From Telopea speciosissima (Eukaryota; Streptophyta; Magnoliopsida; Proteales; Proteaceae), in the NCBI RefSeq assembly GCF_018873765.1, contig NC_057918.1:8006862-8070861 (forward strand): 64,000 bases of DNA, read 5' to 3'. Positions 11,454-23,500 of this stretch are shown piece after piece. The notes below the pieces were generated by a model. That model saw only the letters and a program-made list of their open reading frames with translations, ran no database searches and was not told the origin of the DNA. A program made the position numbers and the translations under genes. Each line of letters opens with the position of its first letter. Position 1 is the stretch's first letter.

Positions 11454-14400
11454 TCAGAGATACTGGCTGGCAATTTTACCCTCCTTGACAATATAATTTT
11501 GTGCAGGGAAGTCTTCGCCTTTGAAGTACCTATCCAGCATGTCCTTAGTTCCAGCAGCATACCGCAACTGCACAATTTCCCCATTTTCTTTCACAAATAA
11601 GCATTTAATGAAACGGAGAGAAGAAATAAAAGAACAGGAGATGGACTGATATGGAGAAGCATTCAAGAGTTTAAATACCTGAGCATCGATTGTGGTGCCA
11701 GAAATATGAGGTGTCATTGCCTGGTTTGGCATGTATCGCCATGGATGATCCTTGGGAGCTGGTTGTGGATACCACACATCACCACTATAACCTGAAATTA
11801 TGAAGAAGAAAAATCATTAAATGAGGGAATGAGAAGGATAAGATAATCCTTTAGTAATTAACCCCCCCCCCACCTCTCAATTGTACAGCAGCTGCCTGAC
11901 GACTCAAATAATGATTTTCATGGAAAACAACAAAATCAGATAAACTTGAACTACTTATCCGCCGCAGATAAACTTGACCAATTGGAACAAACAAAAAGCA
12001 ATCCAGGAGTTAAAAAATAGAGGACATAGTGTTTCAGATAGATTTCCCTTTAATTGTTCAAAGGCAATCACCAAATTAGCAAATCTGCCATTGAGTCAGT
12101 GCACTATCTGTAGCTGGTCATCGAATCCATCCACATATTATGTTCACAATATGAAAATGCAAATATTCAAATTACCTCCAATTTGTCCACTGGAGCATGC
12201 TTCAGCAACTGCTTGAGTATCCATAATTGCCCCACGAGCATTATTCACAATGAGAACTCCCTTCTTCAACTTTGCAATCTTTTCTTTGTCAAACATCCCT
12301 CTGAGACATTAGAACAACAATCTGAGAAAGTTACAAAAGTAACAAGAAATACAAATCTGTGACAACGAAAAGTGGAAAATAAATAATTTTTCTTTGCAAT
12401 GTGAGATTATATAGGGATATGATACATAACAAAATATTATACAGCATAGTTCTGAGGCTCCAAAACTGTCTATTCTCGGCCTGCAGTTTTTCAACTGTCA
12501 TCACATAATGAATACACGTATAGTAAAGGAAGGAGGAATATGTAGACTTTGTTCCCATTTGCTTCCTTTTTCAGGGCGCAAAGAGAGTAGTTGTTACACT
12601 AGGACATTAGTCCACATATTACCCCTAGGGCAAAATGGTTCAGCATCTGTCCACCTCCTACTCATGTGGGTCTTAATTGAAGCAGTTCAAGGGCATCATT
12701 TTTCTCTCCTTCAGGGGAACTGGGAGGAATTTGATCCTCACTGATGCAACATTTTACATTATCTTAAAGGACTGATCATCCCCTCTTTGATGGTCTTGCC
12801 TCACCATTATTCAATAAATTTCAACTTAAGTACTAAAATATATGGATTTTTCGCATGTTTTTATGTTTCCATAAAATATGTCAAATGAGGAACACAAAGT
12901 GGAAATCAAAAAACTATGCAAGCAATGTTAAAAGAAGGATCAATATACTAACCTATAAAGACCAACAATGATGAATTACCTTCAGGATGAGTTAATGCCT
13001 AGAGAATATGAACATCGGTGATGCTAAATTGCTTAAAATATCAATCCAATTGTTTTAATTCGATGATCCATAGAACTATATTGAACTAGTTGTATGCACA
13101 ATACACAATCAAACAAATAAATCATAGTAATAAAATATTAGGGAAAACGAGGGGGATGTGGAAAAGAAGAGTCTATTTTGATTCTTGACCTTGTTTCTCT
13201 TGTAAATTATTAGTTCAAAACACAGCCAACAAAATATATGTTGAATAAAGGAAGAAGCTTGGGTATAAGATGAAGAGCATACTTTGTTTTCTCCGTTAAA
13301 GGCGTGTTGATAACAACTACATCACACTTTGGAAGCATCGCATCAAGATCCTCCTCAAATTTTGCCCCTGTCTCAGCCTCCATTTCTGGGTCCATCTTGA
13401 GCCGATCATGATAGAGGAGATTACAGTTGAAAGGCTTCAACCGCTGGAGCAAAAGCTTACCAATACGTCCGGCACCAACTGTTCCTACTGTCTTCCCTTC
13501 AAGATCATATGATCTATAAGAAATACCAGCAACATTCCAATCCCCGTTAACCACCTGATTGTGACCAGCTACGAAATTACGTACGAGGATGAGGATTCTC
13601 ATAAGCTCATCTTCTGCAACCGAAACAACATTACTTCCAGTGACTTCAGCAACAGTTAGACCAGCAGCAGCTGCGGCTTGCAGGTCAATATGATCAGAGC
13701 CAATTCCAGCAGTTAAAAGAAGTTGTAAATTTTTGGCTTTCTTAATCCTCTCAGCCGTAACATATGCCGGGTGGAAAGGAGTTGATATTAGAACATGGAG
13801 ATCAGGAATATGTTTTTCAAGCTCTGCATCAGCAAATAATCATTCAGGAAAAAAGCATTAGTTAACAAACTAAAGAAAAATAATAATCCATTAGGAAAGA
13901 ATGAAGGAATTCCATAAATAGACAAAATGTTCTACGGAATTGTCTCTTAAAATTATGGACTACTTAGACAAGTATAAAATTTCATGCCCCAACTGTGATA
14001 CTCACATGGTATATATGCGGATCATTCAGAATCATTATTAATGGGTTCCCCTCAGGGCATCAAAAAAGATTCACCAGCCACAAATTAATCCTTAAGAAAA
14101 CCATTACCCAATGACTAGCCACTTTTGTATAACCTGAGACAATTTTAACATGCTAAATGACTTCAAAAACACTAGAGAAACAATGATTCTCAAATCAGGA
14201 TCCAATTGACTAATTTCTGAGGAAACCAGCTCATCATTCAGAAGAATCCATGCTGTCCTGAATCAGTTGTGATGAACAAGTGCTTTTGTACCCTAATGAT
14301 GTAATTTCACATTTTCTGGAATTGGTCAAATATTGTCTGATGCATTCCAAGGTTGACTTGACATAAACGAACACTATGTTAACGCAGGGACTATTTCATT

Positions 14401-16711
14401 ATAGGAATTTTCATTCCAGATTAGCTCAGGCAATAAAACAAGCAAAAGATAAAATACAGGCAGAAAATATATTGTATGCTTACCACAATCGGGCCCTTCT
14501 TTGTCATCAGTGACAATGTACTCATGGCCTTGTGATTCCAGCCACTCTCTTATGCCCAAAGCTCTCTCCACAGAGCCCACAAAGTTGGGATTCATCTTGA
14601 CATATTCGTTAGCCTTGTAGAAAACACCAACTATTTTCTTGCTTCCAGGAGATGCCTGTATGCGACAAGAAAGGAATCAGAATCAATAAATCATACATAA
14701 TGAAATGCATAGCTCCAGTAGAATTGATGCAACAAACTCTTGAACCATCCCTAGGAGGAGACAACTGTAGCTGTAAGTTCTGTTAAGCATAAAGCCATAT
14801 AAATTTTGTTATCCATTACTCATTAACCCAAATAATAAATTTGAATTGGAGAAGGGAGGAGCTAAAGTTGATTCAATATCATGCACATGTAATTTAACCC
14901 ATTAAATTTACAAGGTAAAAAATATATGATCTTTATGGGATTAGATATTAAGTTCATGATAGAGTATTTATTGTTAAAAAAAATTATCAATGGCAGTAAA
15001 TATAAAAGCAATTTTCATGAAAGCCATGTCTATAACAGATATCTAATTGCTTGATATAGAGCTTGCAAGGAATCTGCAGAGACTGCTGTATGAACACCTC
15101 AAATGTGGGCTTGTTAAAGCACTTCAATGCATAAAACAAACAGATTATGGCACCCATCGAGATATTTGTATGAGCACTCAAATACGATGATAATGGCAAG
15201 GTTTTTCATCCGAAAGATACGAAACTCATTGCCAATTGAAATCAAGACATTGGGATTGGACTTGTCCTAGGAAACGAGGCTCATAGATAAAGATCAAGAT
15301 TTTAGTATTAGAGCTATTTTGGAATGTACAGCAGTGTAAGAGAAGTCTTAATATGGAATCACTGGACATATTAAAAAAAAAAATCAAAAGTAATGCAGAT
15401 GTAGTACTAAATTTAGTCACAGAATGAATCACTGAGAATTATGTAAATGTAGCACCCTTCAACAGAGGAAACAACATTAAACTAATGAAGCTACCGATGA
15501 TAGTAAATAACTTTGATTTGAGTATATAAAGGACAAACTTGGCAGATGGGGAAGATGGGTTTGGCGACTATATGATTGTTATATGGATGCAGAGGCATTG
15601 AATTCTGGACTATCCTATCAATAGAACCCAGATTTGCGAAGTTTGAGCCCCATGCCCAGTTGGATGATATCAAATACATTTCTCTACTTATTGTAGTCTA
15701 ATAGGGGAGAAGAAGCAAATCAGCCAAGATGATTGTCATATACACATAACTTAGAATTATAAGGGCCGAGATTTGTCCATGAGGATGTGAATTCCTATTG
15801 CAGATTGAGCAAATTTCCGCAGGTAGTGTAATGTAAATTCAACATGCACAAAAAGCAACAGACAAGAGGGATTCCACTTCACAGTGGCATATGCCATAAG
15901 CTCAGAAAAGGGCACAAACCAAAAGACCCATTTGTAAAATCAGTAAATTGTTTTGGGATAGACATCCATATTTATATGAAGGAATCCAGATGCATCTGAC
16001 ATATACTTGACATTCGTTAGATAAACCCCATTTTATCCTTTAATCAGTTCATTGGATGGTCCTATTTGCTAGATACCTATAATAGTTCAGTAATAAATTC
16101 TGAAAAATACATGAAATATTCTATTTACTAGTTTGATTGTTGGGGTTCCACATCGCAAGGCGGAAGTAATTAGACTTATAGGTACTTAGGCACCCTCTCC
16201 TTAAGGGCTAGTTTTAAGGATGAGTTTTACCCAAGTCCCTAATATTGATGGCATTGCAAATTTGTAGCTTAGCTACTCAAATCTGTTAGTCTGTAAGCCA
16301 TAATATTACAAGAAAATAGAAGAACATTTTGTGGGTATTCATGATTTGTAGCCGATTGAAGAGAAACAAGCATCAATCAGTGCTTCTAACAGTGAAATAC
16401 ATCTCCGGCCACCGGAGAAGGTAAAAACAAGACATACTGTTCATGGGTAAGAATGGGAACAACTGAAATTCCATAATAAAACCAAACCATCATTGGGGAA
16501 ACGTAAGCTACCTAAATTTTGTTTAAATATTGAATCTATAACTTCACAATGATGAGGGAAAATTGAAGAACAGTAGAACCATAACAGGGAGACTAGAAGA
16601 GCATTTACATACATGAAGGGCTCTGGAGATGGGTGATGAAGCAGCGACGGTTTTAATGACAGACGTAGCAGCGACGGTTTTAATGATAGACGCAGCAGCA
16701 TTCATCGCCAT
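11454..16711 (-). CDS. FDH: NAD-dependent formate dehydrogenase, mitochondrial (FDH-A), 6 exons, 387 aa
   Basis: Oxidises formate to CO2 with reduction of NAD in the mitochondrial matrix. Coding exons in gene order: 16711-16613, 14655-14484, 13823-13283, 12300-12176, 11791-11679, 11567-11454; phases and GT-AG sites all agree. Residues 1-33 form a basic, Ala/Ser-rich presequence with no acidic residue, containing a small internal repeat (IKTVAA twice). Family landmarks: [19 protein letters not shown] (Ile131); [11 protein letters not shown] (Asn155); nucleotide-binding GAGRIG at 207-212 with Asp230 at the end of the next strand, as expected for NAD preference; NNARGAI with catalytic-type Arg293; [15 protein letters not shown] with Gln322; MTPHISGTT with catalytic-type His341. 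Plant FDHs usually have Asp or Asn where Tyr320 stands, from memory. Length is normal for the family. Confidence 0.93.
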
Positions 16712-16712
16712 T

Positions 16713-16738
16713 GCTCTCTCTCTCTCTCTCTCTCTCTC
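16713..16738 (-). repeat. GA microsatellite in the FDH-A 5' leader
   Basis: A pure CT run on the plus strand (GA in the transcript) sits immediately before the FDH-A start codon. It is shorter and interrupted in FDH-B (about 25096-25127) and very short in FDH-C (33258-33268). A GAA run lies just upstream in FDH-A (about 16742-16764). Confidence 0.8.
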
Positions 16739-16840
16739 ACGGAAGAAGAAGAAGAAGAAGAAGAATTTCTCAGTGAAGAATGAGCACACAAGGTGGTTTT
16801 GGACAATTGGAGAATGCTCTGCAACTCTGTCTCTACTCCC

Positions 16841-16848
16841 TACTTATA
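16841..16848 (-). promoter_or_regulatory. TATA box of FDH-A
   Basis: TATAAGTA on the minus strand, 130 bases upstream of the FDH-A ATG. The same box is kept in FDH-B (25221-25228) and FDH-C (33356-33363), so all three copies keep a plausible core promoter. Confidence 0.55.
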
Positions 16849-16979
16849 AGGAGCGAAGCACCAAAGATGATGACTTTTGAGACAATAATAATTCTCTCTT
16901 ACTTCCGGAGACCCTGACGGCATGCTTCGTATCCGTCGGAGGTGGACATTTTCTCGGATTATTTTATTTGAAAAGACAG

Positions 16980-17530
16980 TGATCACATCACCCGCGGGTG
17001 AGCCTACTGGGTCACCCGATCAAATCACATGGTAAAGAATGGTATCTAAGGTATCTAAGTATAAAAAAACGTATGCTTAAATTATCAAAATGCCCCTTGG
17101 ATTGGGTGAAAGGTGACTATCGAAGGTTATGAAACACCCCTACTGTGATGTCACTCGTGACTCAGTAAGAGACTTTTATTATTATTTAATTAATTAAAGA
17201 TTGTCTTTTAGGACCCTTCGGGGTCATGCGCTGGGTCGGTCCACCCTGACCAATTGATTCTTAGTCTCCTTACTGCTTGGATCATTATTTTTCATTATTT
17301 TTAGTTTAAAATACCAATATCTAAAACTATAGTCCCTTGCCCTTTGATCGAGGTCCAGTGGTGTTGCCCTTTGATCGAGGTCCGGGGCAAAGGGGGGTCT
17401 CCTCGGTGGAAGAAAGCGTGACGCACAACCACCCCTTAGAAAAGTATAGTAGTAAAGTACTATACTACTTTGCTACTTAAAGATGTGGCTTCATGCATGC
17501 ATGTATGTATAGCCTTGATATTTGTTCTGT
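16980..17530. other. FDH-A upstream region and unit boundary
   Basis: No gene. The segment around 17395-17470 (AAAGCGTGACGCAC, then AGTATAGTAGT) recurs at 26397-26450 and 34550-34605, marking the same point in each duplicated unit: the junction between the FDH promoter side and the 5' part of a PAO remnant. Confidence 0.6.
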
Positions 17531-19380
17531 TATTCTACTCGGCTGCTAAAGACGAATATCATGGTCTTAGTGTACGGTATTGGATCGGATATCGGTCATC
17601 TATAAAATCGATACAATATCTATATGGATTGAACGTATCAAACAAATTTGCTCTTGGTTTCTCTTAAAAAAAAAAAGGATTTTTGACTATGTTACCTTCT
17701 GTCTGTAATAGTATCATCGATACACTACTTATCCGATATCATATCAGTTTTTGAGTTGATTGATATTTGATTCAATACCATGCACTAAAACCATGTCGGT
17801 AACTAGTTAGTACTCTGGTTGTCCTGACTCTAGAGGATCCGGATTATATTCATATGTGCAGAGGTTTTCCACGACATCAGTGGAAGAAACCCCACTAGTA
17901 AGAGGGTGGGTAGACAAATCGAACTTTACCCAAAAAAATATAGAAAAATAGACAAATCGGATGGAGGAGAATCTTTATGCCACGTACACTGTTTAAATGA
18001 CATGTGTAAGAGAATGTATAAAAAACTAATAAATTAATAATGGGATCCATATTCAACCCAAAAAATTAATAATGAGACTCAACATATTTCTTTAACACAT
18101 GTCATGTAAACAATGTGCGTGATTTTTTTAGATGGCAATGGACAGAGAATGAGAGGCAAACCCGACAAAACAAGTCACCCAAGAAGCCAAAAACAACGAG
18201 AATTAAGGACACCAGCTCAAGGGAGTAAAACTGCATAAAGAATATTAAATAAAAAATAAACCGAACCAAGAATTCCACAGGAGCCTAAGGGTTAGGGGGA
18301 AGCTTGAGAATTGTACTGGAATATCCCAAGAAAAGGCAATATTAAACTGATTTTTTGACGAATTCTTTGAAGGATTTGAGCAAAAAGGCTTTTTAACATA
18401 TGTCAAAGGAGATGAAGGCCCAAATATAAAAAAATGAGAGTGAGAAGTTGTTTGAGAAAAAGATTTGCACTGAAAGATCCTAAGAAGTGATTAATCATTT
18501 CACGTACGTGAAGATTCCCTGAACTGGACTCGACAAATCATCCAATAAGGAGTTCACACGGGTCAATATATATTTGAGAGGGAGTGACACCCTGACATCA
18601 TGTGCTCCTTTTTCCTATTTATATTTATCAAAAAGTATTTCTGGCTTTCTGGTATGGCACAGAGAGGATACTACACCATTTGGCAGGTAAATTTGCAGGC
18701 ACTGGTTAGCTTGACCGAATCAGACCGGAATAACCCAAACGTTTTGTTAAACGTATCGGGCACAGGCCTGGACCAAATACTATTCAGTCGTTCCCTGTGC
18801 GAGGGTCCTACCAATGGGCGTTCAACCGGTATCAACCGCCTAATAGAACCAATTAAGCCCGGCCCCTAAGAGCCCAAGGAAGCCCTATTGGTGCTGACTT
18901 GTTATTGTTGTAGATAAATTTGATGAATTTCTGGGTGTAAGAAGCAGGCACATGCCCTTTATCATCAAAGACTGGTAACCGATCAACCGTTTATAAATGG
19001 GACATATCTAGTCTATGAGGACTGAGTATTTAGACAGATTGATCACGGTAAGGGATTCTACAGTGAGGGATCAATTAGGCACAACCGGCCCGTACCAACC
19101 AATTGACACCCTTAGCCCAGAGATATTTCATATTGCATAGTTTCTTTCTTTAATTTTTTATTATTATTATTTTCTTCATGTATGGCTTTATAAATTAGTT
19201 GTGTTAGTGCCAACTAATGGTTTATATATCATAAATGTCTTTGACTCTTTGAGTAATTGGGATCTTTAACTTGAGATTCAAACACTCCAATTTTGCAGGT
19301 ATTAACTCAGTAAATATGATGATCAGCTGCATCAAGAAGAAAATTTGCAAATTCCAAATCTTGTCCAAAGGGACTTAATT
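17531..19380 (+). pseudogene. Decayed PAO paralogue between FDH-A and FDH-B
   Basis: Three remnants lie in PAO gene order. Near 17532-17555, CTCGGCTGCTAAAGA recalls the start of PAO exon 2. At 18660-18689, GAGGATACTACACCATTTGG matches the end of exon 6, joined to a deleted version of its middle. At 19297-19377 exon 9 is nearly whole: GGTATTAACTCAGTAAATAT, then the ISCIKKKICKFQILSKGT frame and a stop. Exons 3-5, 7 and 8 are not visible. A hAT-like element fills about 18700-19113. The gene cannot encode an enzyme. Confidence 0.8.
18700..19113. mobile_element. Degenerate hAT-like element in the PAO-B remnant
   Basis: The right end AATTGACACCC and the inner text (a CCTAATAGAACCAATTAAGC-type stretch) match the better preserved element at 27952-28386, which sits at the same place just after the PAO exon 6 remnant in the next unit. 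The DNA after both is also alike (ATATTTCATA). The insertion therefore predates duplication of the unit. The left end is unclear. Confidence 0.5.
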
Positions 19381-20588
19381 TTGATCTCTCTCTTCTTCTA
19401 TACTACTTATTATCTGGTTTCTTTTTCTTTCTTTTTTCTTGGGATTTGGAGGGGTAAGGGTGTTAAAGGTTGTACCATCATTTCCCAAGAATGATTTTTC
19501 AGATCTTACCTCTGCATTCTATTCTAGTAATCTGTTTGAGCTGAACAATTCCAATGTTGGTATGGCTTGTACTTTAGCAAACCAAGATTTGATCCAACTA
19601 TGACCTAAAGGGTACAAATGATAATTGAGATAAAAAGCGAAAAATCATAAAGAGAGTGAAGAATTTTGGATGGAAATAATAACCAGTGTCCAGTAAGGTC
19701 TCAGCAAGAACAACTAGAAAGTAATGGGAGTGAAGGCTTTGGATGGAGATAATAAAGCTTCAGGAAACAACTAGAAAATAGACGGAGCAGAATTAGAGAT
19801 GCTCTGCATCAGTTTTCTGCTTCAGAGCTCTAAATATCAAAATTAAATCCCTTAAAACTAAATAAAGGATTTGTTTTAAAAGGTAAATGCAATATCTTCA
19901 GATTCTGAAATGAGTTTGCAATCTTCTTATTCAGGCTCTGTTTGAAACTATAGACACAAAGACTTAAAAAGGGTGCCCTCGCACCGATTGATGCAAACAA
20001 ATAGGATTTGGAGTGGATACTCTGTACTTTGTATCCAATTAATATATTCCCTATCCAAATTTCACCCAAGTATTCAAATTTGAATATGTCAATTCAGATA
20101 TCCAAGTTTGAACAATAATATTAGATTATTGCTTATAATATATAATGTATATTGACAATAGATTTAAACATAATTATCGATATCTTGAAATATAGTCAGA
20201 GTGAATTCACAGTGCGCATCGATATCTGAACTTTTATTTGGTAACCAACTGTGGCCCTGGGAACCAAAATACATCTGAATTCATATCAGAACTTTTTATG
20301 TCTCACTACAATCGCAAGGATAAGTGAATTCCTGTTACACTGAAATATGTGCTTATCAAATGCACAAACCAAACTTTATATATCCACAAAGCTCATACAG
20401 TAAATGAAATAAAAAGGAATAGACCAAAACAATAGGAAAAACACTTTTTCTATGCCAAACATGGGAAATTTCAGTCACAATAGTTTTCCTCAGCTACATT
20501 ATTCAGAAAGCATTCAGTGAACCGGCTTAAATTGCATGAAAAAGTCTCTTGAGTAGAAGGCAATCCGCATATTTGAGGAAGAGCAGAA

Positions 20589-23500
20589 TCACAGATACTG
20601 GCTGGCAATCTTTCCCTCCTTGACAATGTAATTTTGTGCAGGGAAGTCTTCGCCCTTGAAGTACCTATCCAGCATGTCCTTGGTTCCAGCTGCATACCTC
20701 AACTGCACCAATTCCACATTTTCTTTCACAAATAAGCATTCAATGAAACAGAGAGAAGAAATAAAAGAACAGGAGATGGACCGATATGGAGAAGCATTAA
20801 TCAAGAGTTTAAATACCTGAGCATCGATTGTGGTGCCAGAAATATGAGGTGTCATTGCCTGGTTTGGCATGTATCGCCATGGATGATCCTTGGGAGCTGG
20901 TTGCGGATACCATACATCACCACTATAACCTGAAATTATGAAGAAAAAAAAATACATTAAATGAGGGAATGAGAAGGATATGATAATTATCCATGAGTTA
21001 AACAGTAGAGCACATAATGTTTCAGATAGGTTTCCCTTCAAATTGTTTAAAGGCAGTCACCAAATTAGCAAAGCTACCTTTGACTCAGTGCAGTATATGT
21101 TGTCTTATTTGCTCTTCAATAAACTGTTTGTTTAAACTGTCCACATATTATGTTCACAATCTGGAAATGCAAATCTTAAACTTACCTCTAATTTGTCCAC
21201 TCTCGCATGCTTCAACAACTGCTTGAGTATCCATGATTGCCCCTCGAGCATTATTCACAATTAGCACTCCCTTCTTCATCTTTGCAATTTTTTCTTTGTC
21301 AAACATCCCTCTGATACATTGAACAACAAATTGTTTTAATTCGATGATATATAGAATGATATTGAACTATTTGCATTCACAATACACAATCAAACAAATA
21401 AATCAAAGTAATAAATATTAGGGAAAAAGAGGGTGATGTGGAAAAGAAGAGTCAATCTTGACCTTGTTTCTCTTGTAAATTATTAGTTCAAAACACAGCC
21501 AACAAAATATATGTTGAATAAAGGAAGAAGCTTGTGTATAAGATGAAGAACATACTTTGTTTTCTCCGTTAGAGGCATGTTCATAACAACTACATCACAC
21601 TTTGGAAGCATCGTATCAAGGTCCTCCTCAAACTTTGCCCCTGTCTCAGCCTCCATTTCTGGGTCCATCTTGAGCCGATCATGATAGAGGAGATTACAGT
21701 TGAAAGGCTTCAACCGTTGGAGCAAAAGCTTACCAATACGGCCTGCACCAACTGTTCCTACTGTCTTCCCTTCAAGATCATATGATTTATAAGAAATACC
21801 GGCAACATTCCATTCCCCATTAGCCACCTGATTGTGACCAGCTACAAAATTCCGTACGAGGATGAGGATTCTCATGAGCTCATCTTCTGCAACCGAAACA
21901 ACATTACTTCCAGTAACTTCAGCAACAGTTAGACCAGCGGCAGCTGCAGCTTGTAGGTCAATATGATCAGAGCCAATTCCAGCAGTCAAAAGAAGTTGTA
22001 AATTTTTGGCTTTCTTAATCCTCTCTGCCGTAACATATGCCGGGTGGAAAGGGGTTGATATTAGAACATGGAGATCAGGAATATGCTTCTCAAGCTCTGC
22101 ATCAGCAAATAATCATTCAGGAAAAATGAATTAGTTAACAAACTAAAGAAAAATAATAATACATTAGGAAGGAATGTAGGAGTTCCCATAAAATTTGGAA
22201 GGAACAAAGGAATTCCATAAATAGACAAAATATTATAAGGAATTGCCACTTAAATTTATGGAATACTTAAGACAAGTATAAAATTCCATGCCCTAACTGT
22301 GATACATGGCATACATGCGGATCATTCAGAATCATTATTCAGGCATCAAAAAAGATTCACCAGCCACAAGTTAATCCTTAATGATTACCCAATGACTAGT
22401 CACTTTTCTGTAACCTGAGACAATTTTAACATGCTAAAAGACTTCAGACAACTCTCAGGAAACAATGGTTCTCAAATCAGGATCCATTTGACTAATTTCT
22501 GAGGAATCCAGCTCATCATTCAGAAGAATCCATGCCATCCTGAATCAGTCGTAATGAAGTACAAGTGCTGTTGTACCGCAATGATGTCATTTCACATTTT
22601 TTTGGCATGGATCAAATAATGTCTGACGCACTCCAAGGTTGACTTGACATAAACGAACATTGTGTTAAAGCAGGGACTATTTCATTATAGGAATTTTCAG
22701 TTCAGATCAGCTAAAGCAATAACAAGCACAAGATAAAAATCTAGGCAACAAATATATTGTATGCTTACCACAATCAGGCCCTTCTTTGTCATCAGTGACA
22801 ATGTACTCATGTCCTTGTGATTCCAACCACTCTCTTATGCCCAAAGCTCTCTCCACAGATCCCACAAAGTTGGGATTCATCTTGACATATTCGTTAGCCT
22901 TGTAGAAAACCCCAACTATTTTCTTGGGAGATGCCTGTATGCAACAAGAAAGGAATCAGAATCAATAAATCATACATAATGAAATGCATAGCTTCAGTAG
23001 AACTGATGCAATAAGCTCTTGAACCATCCCTAGGAGGAAACAACTGTAGCTGTAAGTTCTGTTAAGCATAAAGCCATATAATTTTTGCCATCCATTACGC
23101 ATGAACCCAAATAACAAATTTGAAATGGAGAAGGGAGGAGATAAAGTCGATTCAATATCATGCACATGTAATTTAATCCATTAAATTTACAGGGTAAAAA
23201 AATATGATCTTTATGGGATTAGATATAAGTTCCTGATGAGTATTTATATTTTTTTTTAAATATATCAATGGCAGTAAATATAAAAGCAATTTTCACGAAA
23301 GCCCTGTCTTTAACAGTTATGTAATTGCTTGATACAGAGCTTGCAAGGAATCTGCAGAGACTTCTGCATGAACATTAGATGCTGGAGTTGGACACCTCAA
23401 ATGTGGGCTTGTTTAAGCACTTCAATGTTTAAAACAAACAGATCATGGCACCCATTGAGATATTTGTATGAGCCCTCAAATACGATGACAATGGCAAGGT

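Noticed and set aside
13302-13540. Possible NAD-binding protein other than FDH (other D-2-hydroxyacid dehydrogenases)
   Set aside because: [21 protein letters not shown] and the N-terminal [11 protein letters not shown] are specific to plant formate dehydrogenase rather than hydroxypyruvate reductase or phosphoglycerate dehydrogenase.
16544-16789. Longer minus-strand frame upstream of FDH-A giving poly-Phe and Arg-Glu runs before the presequence
   Set aside because: It begins at a non-ATG codon and its extra residues come from the GAA and GA microsatellites in the leader. The ATG at 16711 with a normal presequence is the better start.
18600-18869. Plus-strand 89-codon frame as a gene
   Set aside because: Its middle is a PAO exon 6 scrap (GYYTIWQ) and the rest is a degenerate hAT-like element.
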